From Planctomycetaceae bacterium (GTDB taxonomy: Bacteria > Planctomycetota > Planctomycetia > Pirellulales > Lacipirellulaceae), in NCBI GenBank assembly GCA_002702655.1, contig PABB01000064.1:1-64000 (forward strand): DNA of 64,000 nucleotides, written 5' to 3'. This document shows, in pieces, positions 37,913 to 47,118 of the stretch. Under the pieces are notes generated by a model. That model was not told the DNA's origin. It did not search any database and was given only the letters and a program-made list of their open reading frames with translations. The first letter of the stretch is position 1. Each line of letters begins with the position of its first letter. The translations under genes were made by a program, and so were the position numbers.

Positions 37913-38965
37913 ATGGCCAATCGAATCTTTGTCGGAGCCGTCGTGCTGCTGTGGGTCGGCAGCATGTCCTGGCTGATCATCGACAAGGTCGTCCCCTCCT
38001 ATTTTGGCGGACCGCCGCCCGCTGCCGGCGGATTCGAAGTCGGCAAGCCCGTCGGCTGGCGCGTGGAGTGGGCCGGTCGCGAGGTGGGACGGGCGTGCAG
38101 CGTGCGTCTGCCGGGCGCCGCGGGGACCTCCGACATTCACAACCGCGTGTTGCTGGATGAAGTGCCGCTGCTCGATCTCGCCCCGGGGTGGATGCGGACC
38201 GTTGTGGGCGACATTGGCGATCTGAAGTTCGACGCCGCGACTCGGCTTGAGTTCGATTCGCTCAATAACTTCGCGTCGTTTGAAAGTCGCGTGAAGATCA
38301 ATGAGATCCCCGACGTGCTGCGAATGACCGGCCGCATGAACGGGTCCTATTTGCAGCTCAAGATCCGCTCCGGCGAACTCAGCTATCCGGCGAGCATTCC
38401 CATCGCCAACGACTCGGCGCTGAGCGAAGCGCTGTTTCCCGATGCGAAACTGCCGTACATGTACGTCGGCAAGGCGTGGCACGAGGAGGTGTACCACCCG
38501 TTCCGCTCGCCCAGTCAGCCGGTGGAGACCATCGAGGTGGAAGTCGTGGGCGAGGAGATTCTGGAGAAGGGCGACGAGTCCATTCGCGTGTTCCGCGTCG
38601 ACTATCGCGGCGAAGCGAGCCCCGGGATCCCCGAGGAGGCTCGGTTGCAGGCGGTGGCCTGGGTGACGCCCGACACGGGTCTGGTCGTGCGGCAGGACGT
38701 TTACGTCGGTCAATCGAAGCTGCGGTTCGTGCGGCTCAGCGAGGAAGAGGCGGTCGATTTGTCACGCGAATTGCTGGAACGCGTGCATCGCGCTCAGGCG
38801 CCGCATCGGCGCGGAATGGGCGGCTACTGGCGCTGCGACGAAGACTTACAGGCGTCGCGCGGCGACAAACCCGATCGGCCTCGACGGCCGGAAGCGGAGT
38901 TTGAGCAAGGCGGAAGCCTGCGGGCGGCGCCCGGCGCCGAAGTTGCCGCTGATCGCCCCCATTGA
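37913..38965 (+). CDS. Membrane-anchored protein of unknown function, first gene of ABC operon
   Basis: This 350-residue protein has one N-terminal membrane helix (about 6-26, VGAVVLLWVGSMSWLII) and a soluble periplasmic part up to about residue 295. Its strand-rich sequence, with VGEEILEKGDESIRVFRVDY and AVAWVTPDTGLVVRQDVYVG, resembles proteins that process or sense polymers at the envelope; I do not recognise the family. The C-terminal 40 residues are charged and Pro/Arg-rich. The ABC ATPase starts 31 nt downstream, so the two probably share a transcript and function. Start ATG at 37913 was chosen because the hydrophobic helix begins there. Confidence 0.68.
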   Translation: MANRIFVGAVVLLWVGSMSWLIIDKVVPSYFGGPPPAAGGFEVGKPVGWRVEWAGREVGRACSVRLPGAAGTSDIHNRVLLDEVPLLDLAPGWMRTVVGDIGDLKFDAATRLEFDSLNNFASFESRVKINEIPDVLRMTGRMNGSYLQLKIRSGELSYPASIPIANDSALSEALFPDAKLPYMYVGKAWHEEVYHPFRSPSQPVETIEVEVVGEEILEKGDESIRVFRVDYRGEASPGIPEEARLQAVAWVTPDTGLVVRQDVYVGQSKLRFVRLSEEEAVDLSRELLERVHRAQAPHRRGMGGYWRCDEDLQASRGDKPDRPRRPEAEFEQGGSLRAAPGAEVAADRPH

Positions 38966-38996
38966 AAACCGAGGTCCGCGCTGGTCTGCTGTCCGC

Positions 38997-39746
38997 ATGC
39001 TTCGGTTTGAACACGTCTCACGCACCTACGGGTCTCGGCTGGCCGTCGACGACCTCGACCTGGAGATCAAAGCCGGGGAACTGTTTGCGCTATTGGGGCA
39101 CAACGGCGCCGGCAAAACGACGACGATCAAGATGCTCGTCGGCCTGCTGCGGCCGAACCGCGGCTCGATTACGGTGGGGGCCTACGACGCCGTGGCGAGC
39201 CCTCGCGAAGTGAGCCGCCTGATCGGCTACGTACCTGATCAGCCGTTTCTGTACGACAAACTCTCGGCCCGCGAGTTCCTGCACTTCGTCGCCGACATGT
39301 ACGGGTTGTCCGCCACTGTCAGCGGCGAAGCGGTGGCTCGCGAGATCGAGCGTTTTCGTTTGACCGAGTTCGCCGATCGGTTGGCGGAGAGCTACTCGCA
39401 CGGGATGCGCCAGCGGACTGTTTTCGCCGCAGCGATGATCCACGATCCGCCGGTGCTGGTGGTCGACGAGCCGATGGTGGGGCTCGACCCGCAGAGTATC
39501 AAGCTCGTCAAGGATTTGATGCAGCAGTACGTGCGATCTGGCCGTACGGTCTTGATGTCAACTCATACGCTGGGAGTGGCCGAGCAGATTGCCGATCGCG
39601 TGGGCGTGATGAAGAATGGCAAGCTGATTTTTAACGGTCCGGTCAGCGAGTTGAGCGAAGCGGTGAAAGGGACCGACGGCTCGCTGGAAGCGATGTATCT
39701 GGCGATGATGGAGCAGTTGGAGGGGCCTGAGCCGACGGCTGAGTAG
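38997..39746 (+). CDS. ABC transporter ATP-binding protein
   Basis: This 249-residue ATPase has Walker A GHNGAGKTT (34-42), the signature SYSHGMRQR (variant of LSGGQ), Walker B VLVVDEPMVGLD and the switch histidine in MSTHT. It is of the type that pairs with ABC-2 export permeases. The ATG at 38997 (MLRFEHVSRTYG) is clear. The permease follows 73 nt downstream. The substrate of the exporter is unknown. Confidence 0.95.
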   Translation: MLRFEHVSRTYGSRLAVDDLDLEIKAGELFALLGHNGAGKTTTIKMLVGLLRPNRGSITVGAYDAVASPREVSRLIGYVPDQPFLYDKLSAREFLHFVADMYGLSATVSGEAVAREIERFRLTEFADRLAESYSHGMRQRTVFAAAMIHDPPVLVVDEPMVGLDPQSIKLVKDLMQQYVRSGRTVLMSTHTLGVAEQIADRVGVMKNGKLIFNGPVSELSEAVKGTDGSLEAMYLAMMEQLEGPEPTAE

Positions 39747-39819
39747 GCGGATCGCCGTCGCGCCGTGAGGGCGGTCCTTGATCTCGCGACATAGCCGCCG
39801 TCTTGCCGTGAAAGAGCCG

Positions 39820-41640
39820 ATGTCAGACGTTGCCCTGCCGCTGGCCGAGACGCACGAGCGACTAGCCCGGGACTTGCCGTCGCATGAGCGCGAGGGGCAG
39901 ATCTTCTGGCGTCTGCGGACCCGGCTATGCGCCGCTCACTTGCGTTCGCTGATGGCCGAGGCTCGCCTGCGCACCTCGCTCGTGATCGGACTGAGCCTGT
40001 TCTTCTGGTTCGGTCTGTTCGCGCTGTTCTACGGCGGGTTCGAGTTCGTCGTCCAGCACGTGGACATGCCCGGCGCCCCCTATCACGCGAAGACGATGCA
40101 TTTCGTGTTTTCGCTGTTCTTTCTTTCGCTGCAGGTGATGCTGGTCTTTTCGTCGGCCATCATTCTCTACAGCGGCTTGTACCCGTCGGGCGAGACGGCC
40201 TACCTGCTCACCCTGCCCACTCGCGACGAGCGGTTGGTCGACTATCGGTTTCAGGAGGCGCTGTTCTTCAGCAGTTGGGGCTTCTTCCTGCTGGCCAGTC
40301 CCATGCTGATGGCCTACGGCTTCGTCGTCGCGGCGCCGTGGTATTACTTCGCCTATCTGCCGGTGCTGCTGGCGTCGTTCGCGTACATTCCCTGCGCCGT
40401 CGGGGCCATTCTCTGCCTCGTGCTGATCGACCGCTTGCCGCGGCTCCGCCGGGTCGTGTTGGGCCTGGCCGCGTTGGCGGTGATCGCCATCGCCTATCGG
40501 TCGATCTGGCGGACGCTGGACGTGAGCAACCTCGAGGCGCTCGGCAGGACATGGTTCACCGAAACCTATCGCAAATTCCGTTTCATGAGGGATGAATGGT
40601 TGCCCAGTATCTGGCTCAGTCACGCGCTGATCGACGCGGCGCGGCGGTCCAATAACAACCCCAAGGATCTGCCGTGGTTCGAGAGCGGCAAGTACATGGT
40701 CGTGCTGGTTTCTAACGCACTGTTCTTACGCATCGTCGTCGGGGCGCTGGGCAAGCGGCTGTTTCGATCGAGTTATTGGGGCCTGCACGCGCGGCCCGCA
40801 CGGCAGCCGAAGCGCGCCTGGGGCAAACTCGATTCCTTCGTCATGAAACTCCTGTGGATGTTCCCGCGGTCCACGCGCGTGCTCATCGTGAAGGACCTGC
40901 GACAGTTTCGCCGCGACCCCGTGCAGTGGTCGCAGTTCCTAATCTTCTTCGGCCTGCTGCTGCTTTACTTCGCCAACGTGGATCGATTTCGCCAGCACCG
41001 CGACAATCCCGACGTGCTCACATGGGTGAACATTGTGAGCTTCCTGAATTTGGCGGTCGTCGGTTTGATTCTCTCTACGTTCACTACCCGATTCATTTAT
41101 CCGCTGATCAGTTTGGAGGGCCGGCGGTTCTGGATACTCAGCCGCCTGCCGATCAAGCGGGATACGATTCTGTGGGGCAAGTTCTTCTTCGCCGCCGGCG
41201 GGTCCTGGCTGTCCTGCAGCGTGTTGGTCGCGGTGAGCGATCTGATGCTGGACGTCGCGTGGTCGGTGGTGGCCCTGCACCAATTCGTCTGCCTGCTGCT
41301 GTGTATCGGGCTGGCGGGGATGGCCGTGGGGTTGGGGGCGATCATGCCCGACTTCCGCGAGCAGTCGCCGTCGAAAATCGCCGCGGGATTTGGCGGGACG
41401 CTCAATCTGGTGCTCAGCGCGTTGTATATCCTGCTGGTCGTGTTGATGACCGCCCTGCCCTGCCATTTCTACTTGCTGGCGCGAAAAGCCGAGGCTGCGA
41501 CGCCGACGACGCTCATCCAACCCAGGTTGCTGAATTTCTGGATGCTGCTGGGGCTGGCGGGCTCGACGGTACTGGCCGTGATCGTGACGGTCGTGCCGCT
41601 GCGGCGCGGGTTGCGGGCCTTCCGGCGGCTGGAGGTCTAG
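39820..41640 (+). CDS. ABC-2-type export permease
   Basis: This 606-residue membrane protein has about 12 hydrophobic segments, starting at about residue 67 (SLVIGLSLFFWFGLFALFYG). A central soluble stretch contains DLRQFRRDPVQWSQF, typical of large bacterial ABC-2 permeases, and SLEGRRFWILSRLPI lies before the later helices. The ATG at 39820 (MSDVALPLAE) was preferred to a TTG at 39778. It forms an exporter with the preceding ATPase. The substrate is unknown; a role in lipid or polymer export is only a guess. Confidence 0.9.
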   Translation: MSDVALPLAETHERLARDLPSHEREGQIFWRLRTRLCAAHLRSLMAEARLRTSLVIGLSLFFWFGLFALFYGGFEFVVQHVDMPGAPYHAKTMHFVFSLFFLSLQVMLVFSSAIILYSGLYPSGETAYLLTLPTRDERLVDYRFQEALFFSSWGFFLLASPMLMAYGFVVAAPWYYFAYLPVLLASFAYIPCAVGAILCLVLIDRLPRLRRVVLGLAALAVIAIAYRSIWRTLDVSNLEALGRTWFTETYRKFRFMRDEWLPSIWLSHALIDAARRSNNNPKDLPWFESGKYMVVLVSNALFLRIVVGALGKRLFRSSYWGLHARPARQPKRAWGKLDSFVMKLLWMFPRSTRVLIVKDLRQFRRDPVQWSQFLIFFGLLLLYFANVDRFRQHRDNPDVLTWVNIVSFLNLAVVGLILSTFTTRFIYPLISLEGRRFWILSRLPIKRDTILWGKFFFAAGGSWLSCSVLVAVSDLMLDVAWSVVALHQFVCLLLCIGLAGMAVGLGAIMPDFREQSPSKIAAGFGGTLNLVLSALYILLVVLMTALPCHFYLLARKAEAATPTTLIQPRLLNFWMLLGLAGSTVLAVIVTVVPLRRGLRAFRRLEV

Positions 41641-41826
41641 GCCGGCGACCTGTTGGCGTTGAATCACGCATTCCGCCGCGTGACGAGCCCAGGCCGCCTG
41701 CGGTTGCCATGGTGAGGAGGGCGCCTCGATGCGGCGCCGCGCCTAGTCGCTCACACGGGGCGGACTTATAATCGCCGCCTGCCGGGGACGGTCGCCGCTG
41801 GGCCGATTCTGTAAATTTCTGAGAAC

Positions 41827-42666
41827 ATGTCGCCATCCAAGTCGCCACGACCGCCGGTCCGCCCACTCGCCCGCGTGGGCGCGGTCAATTACCTGAACAC
41901 CAAGCCGTTGGTGCATGGCCTGGCGGATGCCGCTCCGGAGTTGGCGCTCAGCTACGAAGTCCCCAGTCGGTTGGCGGACCAACTGGCGAGCGCTCAACTC
42001 GACGTGGCGCTGGCCCCGGTGATCGAGTTGGCTCGCCATCCCGAGTGGTCGTTTGTCTCGTCGGCCTGCATTGGCTGCCGCGGGCCCGTGCTGAGCGTGA
42101 AACTGCTGTTCCGCACGGAGCCCGGTAAGGTTCGCCGGCTGGCGCTCGACGAGGGGTCCCGCACCAGCGTGGTGCTCGCCCAGATTTTGCTGGCGGAAAT
42201 CGCAGGCGTGCGTCCTGAACTGACGGATCTTCCGCTGGGGCAGTCAATTGCCGACGTGGACGCCGACGCCCTGTTGGTCATCGGCGACCGGGCGATCTAT
42301 CAGGACGAATCGCCGTTTGTCGAGGCGTGGGATTTGGGCGACCGTTGGTGCCGTTGGACGGAACTGCCGTTTGTGTTTGCCGTGTGGATGGTGCGGCCGG
42401 GATTTGACGCCTCCGCCGTCGAAGGCGAACTCGACGCAGCCCGCGATCGCGGCGTCGTCGATCTGGACGCGATCGCCGCGCAGCAGGCCGAGCGCATGCG
42501 TCTGCCGCGCGAGATGGTGATCAAGTATTTGCGCGACAATTTGAATTTCTATCTGGCCGCCGGCGAGCGGCGCGGCCTGGAAGCGTACTTCGCCAAGGCC
42601 GCTGCCCTGGGGCTGATACCCTCTGAAACAGGACTGCGTTTCGATGATCGCACCGCTGAGCGTTAA
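41827..42666 (+). CDS. mqnA: Chorismate dehydratase of the futalosine menaquinone pathway
   Basis: This 279-residue protein resembles periplasmic-binding proteins but is cytoplasmic. VGAVNYLNTKPLVHGL, DVALAPVIELARHPEW and ALDEGSRTSVVLAQILL match MqnA, which removes water from chorismate to give 3-enolpyruvoylbenzoate, the first step of the futalosine route. Its last 23 bp overlap the mqnC start, so the two genes are translationally coupled. The 15-residue Pro/Arg-rich N-terminus before VGAVNYLN is not conserved. Confidence 0.93.
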   Translation: MSPSKSPRPPVRPLARVGAVNYLNTKPLVHGLADAAPELALSYEVPSRLADQLASAQLDVALAPVIELARHPEWSFVSSACIGCRGPVLSVKLLFRTEPGKVRRLALDEGSRTSVVLAQILLAEIAGVRPELTDLPLGQSIADVDADALLVIGDRAIYQDESPFVEAWDLGDRWCRWTELPFVFAVWMVRPGFDASAVEGELDAARDRGVVDLDAIAAQQAERMRLPREMVIKYLRDNLNFYLAAGERRGLEAYFAKAAALGLIPSETGLRFDDRTAER

Positions 42667-43789
42667 CAACATTCTGGACAAGGCCGTCGCTGGCGAGCGA
42701 ATCTCGCCGGAAGAGGGCCTGCGGTTGATGCAATCCGGCGACCTGGCCGCGCTGGGGCGCGCCGCTGATGAAGTGACGCGCCGGCTCCACCCGGAGGGCT
42801 ATCGCACCTACAACATCGACCGCAACATCAACTACACAAACGTTTGCACCGCGGTGTGCGATTTCTGCGCGTTCTACCGCTCGCCAAAATCGCCCGAGGG
42901 ATACGTGCTGGATCTGGAAACGATCCTGGCCAAGACGGCCGAGACCGTCGAGTTAGGCGGCGAGCAGATCTTGCTGCAAGGCGGCCTGCATCCCGATTTC
43001 CCGATCGAGTGGTACGAGGATCTGCTGCGGGGGATCAAGGCGGCGTTCCCGCAGGTCAATATCCACGGCTTCAGTCCGCCGGAGATCTACCACTTCACCA
43101 AGATGTCGAAGTTGCCGCTGGAGACGGTGCTCACCCGGTTGCGCGATGCGGGGCTTGGCAGTCTCCCCGGCGGCGGGGCGGAGATCCTGGTCGACCGGGT
43201 GCGCAAAGAAATCACCCGCGGAAAGGTGCTGACCGACGATTGGCTGAACGTGAATCGCGTCTGGCATAAGTTGGGCGGTCGCAGCACGGCCACCATGATG
43301 TTCGGCCACGTCGAAACGATCGAGGAGCGGGTCGAGCACCTCGATCGACTGCGCGATTTGCAGGACGAAACGGGCGGCTTTACCGCGTTCATCTGCTGGA
43401 CGTTTCAGCCCGAGAACACGGCGATGGCCGACGTGCCAACGGTCGGCGCCTTTGAGTACCTGAAGACCAACGCCGTGGCGCGGCTGTACTTGGACAACTT
43501 TCGCAACCTGCAGTCGAGCTGGGTCACCCAGGGGCTGAAGATCGGTCAGATGGCGCTGCTCTACGGCGCCAACGACATGGGCAGTTTGATGATCGAGGAA
43601 AATGTTGTCGCCCTCGCCGGGACGGTCCATCATCTGACCCTCGATGAGATTCGCGGGGCAATCAAGGAGCTCGGCTACGAACCGCGGCAGCGAAATGTCT
43701 TCTACGAGGTGGTGGATCGGCAGGCCGAGGTCCGCAGTCTTATGCCGCAGAACCCGCAGAACCAGACCGACTTGCCGATTCTCAATTGA
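42644..43789 (+). CDS. mqnC: Cyclic dehypoxanthinyl futalosine synthase (radical SAM)
   Basis: This 381-residue radical SAM enzyme has its 4Fe-4S motif in NVCTAVCDFCAFYR (C-x3-C-x2-C), followed by GGEQILLQGGLHPDFPIEWYEDLL and NIHGFSPPEIYHF, which separate MqnC from the related MqnE. It cyclises dehypoxanthine futalosine in menaquinone synthesis. It overlaps mqnA by 23 bp. mqnE, mqnB and mqnD are not in the window and must lie elsewhere. The downstream amidohydrolase may supply the deaminase step. Confidence 0.95.
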   Translation: MIAPLSVNNILDKAVAGERISPEEGLRLMQSGDLAALGRAADEVTRRLHPEGYRTYNIDRNINYTNVCTAVCDFCAFYRSPKSPEGYVLDLETILAKTAETVELGGEQILLQGGLHPDFPIEWYEDLLRGIKAAFPQVNIHGFSPPEIYHFTKMSKLPLETVLTRLRDAGLGSLPGGGAEILVDRVRKEITRGKVLTDDWLNVNRVWHKLGGRSTATMMFGHVETIEERVEHLDRLRDLQDETGGFTAFICWTFQPENTAMADVPTVGAFEYLKTNAVARLYLDNFRNLQSSWVTQGLKIGQMALLYGANDMGSLMIEENVVALAGTVHHLTLDEIRGAIKELGYEPRQRNVFYEVVDRQAEVRSLMPQNPQNQTDLPILN

Positions 43790-43980
43790 ACCGACTGGGT
43801 CGGCGGGAGTGCTTTCGCGAGAAGCCCTGTTATCCTTGAGAAACTGGGGGATTTCGGCGTGCGGGTCGGCCGCACCGTCGCTGCATCGGAACCAACGCGA
43901 GAGCGTTGGTTGCCGTAGTCGCAGCACGAGGGTGTTTGGGAAGTCTCTCCGTGGGGTCACTGCAGGGATACGCCGCCGCG

Positions 43981-44736
43981 ATGATTGAAGCTCGCCAACT
44001 GACGAAGTCGTACGCCGACCTGCACCGCGGCGAGTTCGTGGCGCTCGACCGCCTGTCTTTCTCCGCTCAGGCTGGCGAGGTTTACGGGCTGCTCGGCCCC
44101 AATGGGGCCGGCAAAACGACGGCGCTGCGGATTTTGAGCACCGTTCTTCAGCCGACGGCCGGTTCTGCAACGGTTAGCGGCTACGACGTTCGCACGCAGC
44201 CCGAGCAAGTTCGCCGGCGGATCGGATTCATCTCGACCAACACGGCCGTCTACGATCGGATGACGGCGTGGGAGATGGTGGAGTACTTCGGCCGCTTGCA
44301 CGGCATGGAGCCGGACGCTTTGCGCGAGCGGATGGAAGCGCTGTTCACGCGACTGCAGATGCAAGACATTCGCGACCTGCTGGGCGCGAAGATGTCGACC
44401 GGCATGAAGCAAAAGGTGTCGATCGCCCGGGCGATCGTCCACGATCCGCCGGTGCTGATTTTCGACGAAGCGACCAGCGGGCTCGACGTGTTGGTGGCCC
44501 GCGCGCTGCTGGATGCGGTGGCCGAACTGCGCGACGAAGGCAAGTGCATTGTGTTCTCGACGCACATCATGCGCGAGGCCGAGCGATTGTGCGACCGGAT
44601 CGCAATCATGCATCGCGGTCGCCTGCTGGCCGAGGGCACGCTGGAGGATTTGCGGCAGCAGCATGGCCAGGGCGACTTGGAAGAGCTGTTCTTTGAATTG
44701 ATTCGGGCGCAGGAAGCTGACGCCGTGGCTGTTTAA
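43981..44736 (+). CDS. ABC transporter ATP-binding protein (NatA-like)
   Basis: This 251-residue ATPase has Walker [12 protein letters not shown] (37-47), signature [14 protein letters not shown], Walker [13 protein letters not shown] and the switch His in STHIM. It fits the NatA subgroup (sodium or drug exporters with ABC-2 permeases). The ATG at 43981 begins the conserved [11 protein letters not shown]. The permease-protease fusion gene starts 17 nt after its stop, so the two act as one exporter. Confidence 0.95.
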   Translation: MIEARQLTKSYADLHRGEFVALDRLSFSAQAGEVYGLLGPNGAGKTTALRILSTVLQPTAGSATVSGYDVRTQPEQVRRRIGFISTNTAVYDRMTAWEMVEYFGRLHGMEPDALRERMEALFTRLQMQDIRDLLGAKMSTGMKQKVSIARAIVHDPPVLIFDEATSGLDVLVARALLDAVAELRDEGKCIVFSTHIMREAERLCDRIAIMHRGRLLAEGTLEDLRQQHGQGDLEELFFELIRAQEADAVAV

Positions 44737-44753
44737 CAAGGGCGCCCGTCGCA

Positions 44754-47057
44754 ATGCAGTGGTCGAATGTCAAGCTGATCTACCTGCGCGAGATGCGCGA
44801 CCAGTTTCGCGATCGGCGTACGCTGTTTCTGATCGCGATCCTGCCGCTGCTGCTCTACCCGTTGTTGGGGATGAGTTTCTTTCAGCTGGCGCAGTTTCTG
44901 CGATTCGAATCGCCGCGCGTGTTGCTGTTGGGCGAGGAGGAACTGGCGGGACACGACTGGCTTCCTCCGTTGTTGGGGCCCGCAGGAGACCGGTTTGCCG
45001 CGGCCATCGAGCCGCAGATTGGCGAGCGGGGCGAGACTGAAATCAAGCGACCGACCGATTTTCCCGCTCTCTACGCCGAGTTCTTCGGCGACGACGAATC
45101 TCTGGCGGAGGCGAGTTCCGAGCGGCTGCAAAAATTCGCTCAACAACTGCTGGACAGCGGACGCGTCCAAGCGGTAGTGTGGTTTCCCAATCGTTTTGGC
45201 GAAAGCCTGGAGACGTCGCGGCAAGCCGTGCTGGATCGCAGCACCGACGTACTGCCGGAACTGCCGCAGCCGCTGCTGCTGAACAAGTCGGCCAACGAGA
45301 AATCGCGGCTGGCCATGCAGCGACTGCAACGCGTGCTGGAGAACTGGCGGTCGTTGGTGTCGCAGGCCAACCTTTCAGCTGGCGACGTTCCGCAGGTCGC
45401 GACGCAGCCGTTCCAGCTCAAGACGCTGGACTTGGCGCCGCCCGAGCAGAAGCGGGCCGCCGTGTGGGCCAAGCTGCTGCCGTTTATCGTGTTCATTTGG
45501 GCGCTCACCGGCGCCTTCTATCCCGCGGTCGACCTGTGTGCCGGCGAGAAAGAGCGCGGCACGCTGGAAACGTTGCTCACGAGTCCCGCGCTGCGGCGTG
45601 AGATCGTGTGGGGCAAGCTGCTGACGGTGATGAGCTTCAGTATCGCCACCGCCGTGCTCAATCTGGGCAGCCTGGGCGTGACGGCCAAGTTCGTCATGGG
45701 GCAATTCGCGCAGATCGGCGGCTTTGGCGCCGACATGCCGATGCAATTGCCGTCGCCGGCGGTGATGGCGTGGCTGATTCTGGCGTTGGTGCCGATTTCG
45801 GCGTTGTTCAGCGCGTTGTGCCTCGCCTGCGCAGCGCTGGCCCGCAGCACCAAAGAAGGCCAATACTACCTGATGCCGCTGATGCTGGTGACGATGCCGC
45901 TGATGATGCTGCCCATGTCGCCGGGCGTGGAACTGAATCTGGGCAATAGTCTGATCCCGTTGACCGGGTTGGTGTTGCTGCTCAAATCCGTGCTGGAGGG
46001 GCAGTATTTTGAGGCGCTGCGATTTGTCGTCCCCGTCGCGGGCGTGACGCTCATGGCGGCCCTGCTGGCCATCCGCTGGGCTGAGGAGCAGTTCAATCGC
46101 GAGAGCGTTCTGTTCCGCGAGAGCGAGCGGCTGGAACTGGGGCGGTGGCTGGTGCATCTGGTGCGCGACCGGCGGCCGACGCCCAGCGTGCCGCAGGCCA
46201 TGCTGTGCATTGCCGTGATTCTGGTGGTACAGTTCTTCATCTCCGTGGCGGCGCGGCCGCCAGCCGAGGGACTGACCTTCGGATTTGTCTCGCAAATCGC
46301 GTTCATTTCGCAGGCGGTCTGCATCTTGATGCCGGCGCTGCTGATGACGCTGCTGTTCACCAGCAACCGGCGCCGCACATTGCTGTTGGACAGTCCGCCG
46401 CGTCCGACGCACATCGTGGCCGCGATGCTGATGGCCATCGTGGCGCATCCACTCGTGATCCAGTTGGGCAATCTGGTGCAGAGCCTTTACCCGATGAGTC
46501 CGGAGATCAAGGCGCAGACCGAGGGCCTGCAGGCGGCGCTGGGCGACGCCCCGTACTGGTGGCTGCCGTTTCTGTTGATCGCCGTGATGCCGGCGTTCTG
46601 CGAGGAAATCGCCTTCCGCGGGTTCATCCTCTCCGGCTTGCGGCACGTGGGCCACAAGTGGTGGGCGATTTGTCTGTCGGCCGTGGCGTTTGGCGCCGTG
46701 CATACCTTCATGCAGCAGAAGATCTCCGCCGCGGTGGTGGGCGTCTTGATCGGCTACCTGGCCGTGCAGAGCGGCAGTCTGTGGACGTGCGTCGCGTACC
46801 ATTTCACGCACAACGGTCTGCAGTTGTTGTCGGCCGACCTCTCGAAGCTCGCCGAAAGAGGCGGTTATCCGCGGGTTGCACGCTGGTACTCCGGCGAGAA
46901 TCCGCTGATCGCCCATCCCGCGACGTTGACGGTGTGCGCCGTGGCATTGTGCGCGTTGTTGTGGGCGTTTCATCACCTGGTCTACCGGCGGACGGACGAG
47001 GAACGACTGCAGGAAGCCCGCGAACGCAGCAGCAGCCACCTTGTCGGCGCTTCGTGA
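44754..47057 (+). CDS. ABC-2 permease fused to CPBP intramembrane glutamic protease
   Basis: This 767-residue protein has an N-terminal NatB-like permease (about 1-450), with REMRDQFRDRRTLFLIAILPLLLYP at the start, a periplasmic loop and AGEKERGTLETLLTSP before five helices. The C-terminal part (about 500-735) is a CPBP (Rce1/Abi) protease: Glu617-Glu618 and Arg622 in CEEIAFRG, FGAVH with His650 and HFTHN with His683. All catalytic landmarks are kept. It forms an exporter with the ATPase 17 nt upstream. The fusion suggests that the exported item, or a peptide next to it, is cleaved in the membrane. Such fusions are known in planctomycetes. Confidence 0.92.
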   Translation: MQWSNVKLIYLREMRDQFRDRRTLFLIAILPLLLYPLLGMSFFQLAQFLRFESPRVLLLGEEELAGHDWLPPLLGPAGDRFAAAIEPQIGERGETEIKRPTDFPALYAEFFGDDESLAEASSERLQKFAQQLLDSGRVQAVVWFPNRFGESLETSRQAVLDRSTDVLPELPQPLLLNKSANEKSRLAMQRLQRVLENWRSLVSQANLSAGDVPQVATQPFQLKTLDLAPPEQKRAAVWAKLLPFIVFIWALTGAFYPAVDLCAGEKERGTLETLLTSPALRREIVWGKLLTVMSFSIATAVLNLGSLGVTAKFVMGQFAQIGGFGADMPMQLPSPAVMAWLILALVPISALFSALCLACAALARSTKEGQYYLMPLMLVTMPLMMLPMSPGVELNLGNSLIPLTGLVLLLKSVLEGQYFEALRFVVPVAGVTLMAALLAIRWAEEQFNRESVLFRESERLELGRWLVHLVRDRRPTPSVPQAMLCIAVILVVQFFISVAARPPAEGLTFGFVSQIAFISQAVCILMPALLMTLLFTSNRRRTLLLDSPPRPTHIVAAMLMAIVAHPLVIQLGNLVQSLYPMSPEIKAQTEGLQAALGDAPYWWLPFLLIAVMPAFCEEIAFRGFILSGLRHVGHKWWAICLSAVAFGAVHTFMQQKISAAVVGVLIGYLAVQSGSLWTCVAYHFTHNGLQLLSADLSKLAERGGYPRVARWYSGENPLIAHPATLTVCAVALCALLWAFHHLVYRRTDEERLQEARERSSSHLVGAS

Positions 47058-47118
47058 ACTGGCGACGACGGGGTAGAATCTGCAGCTTTCGACGACTGAA
47101 TCCTGCGCTAGATCGTCC

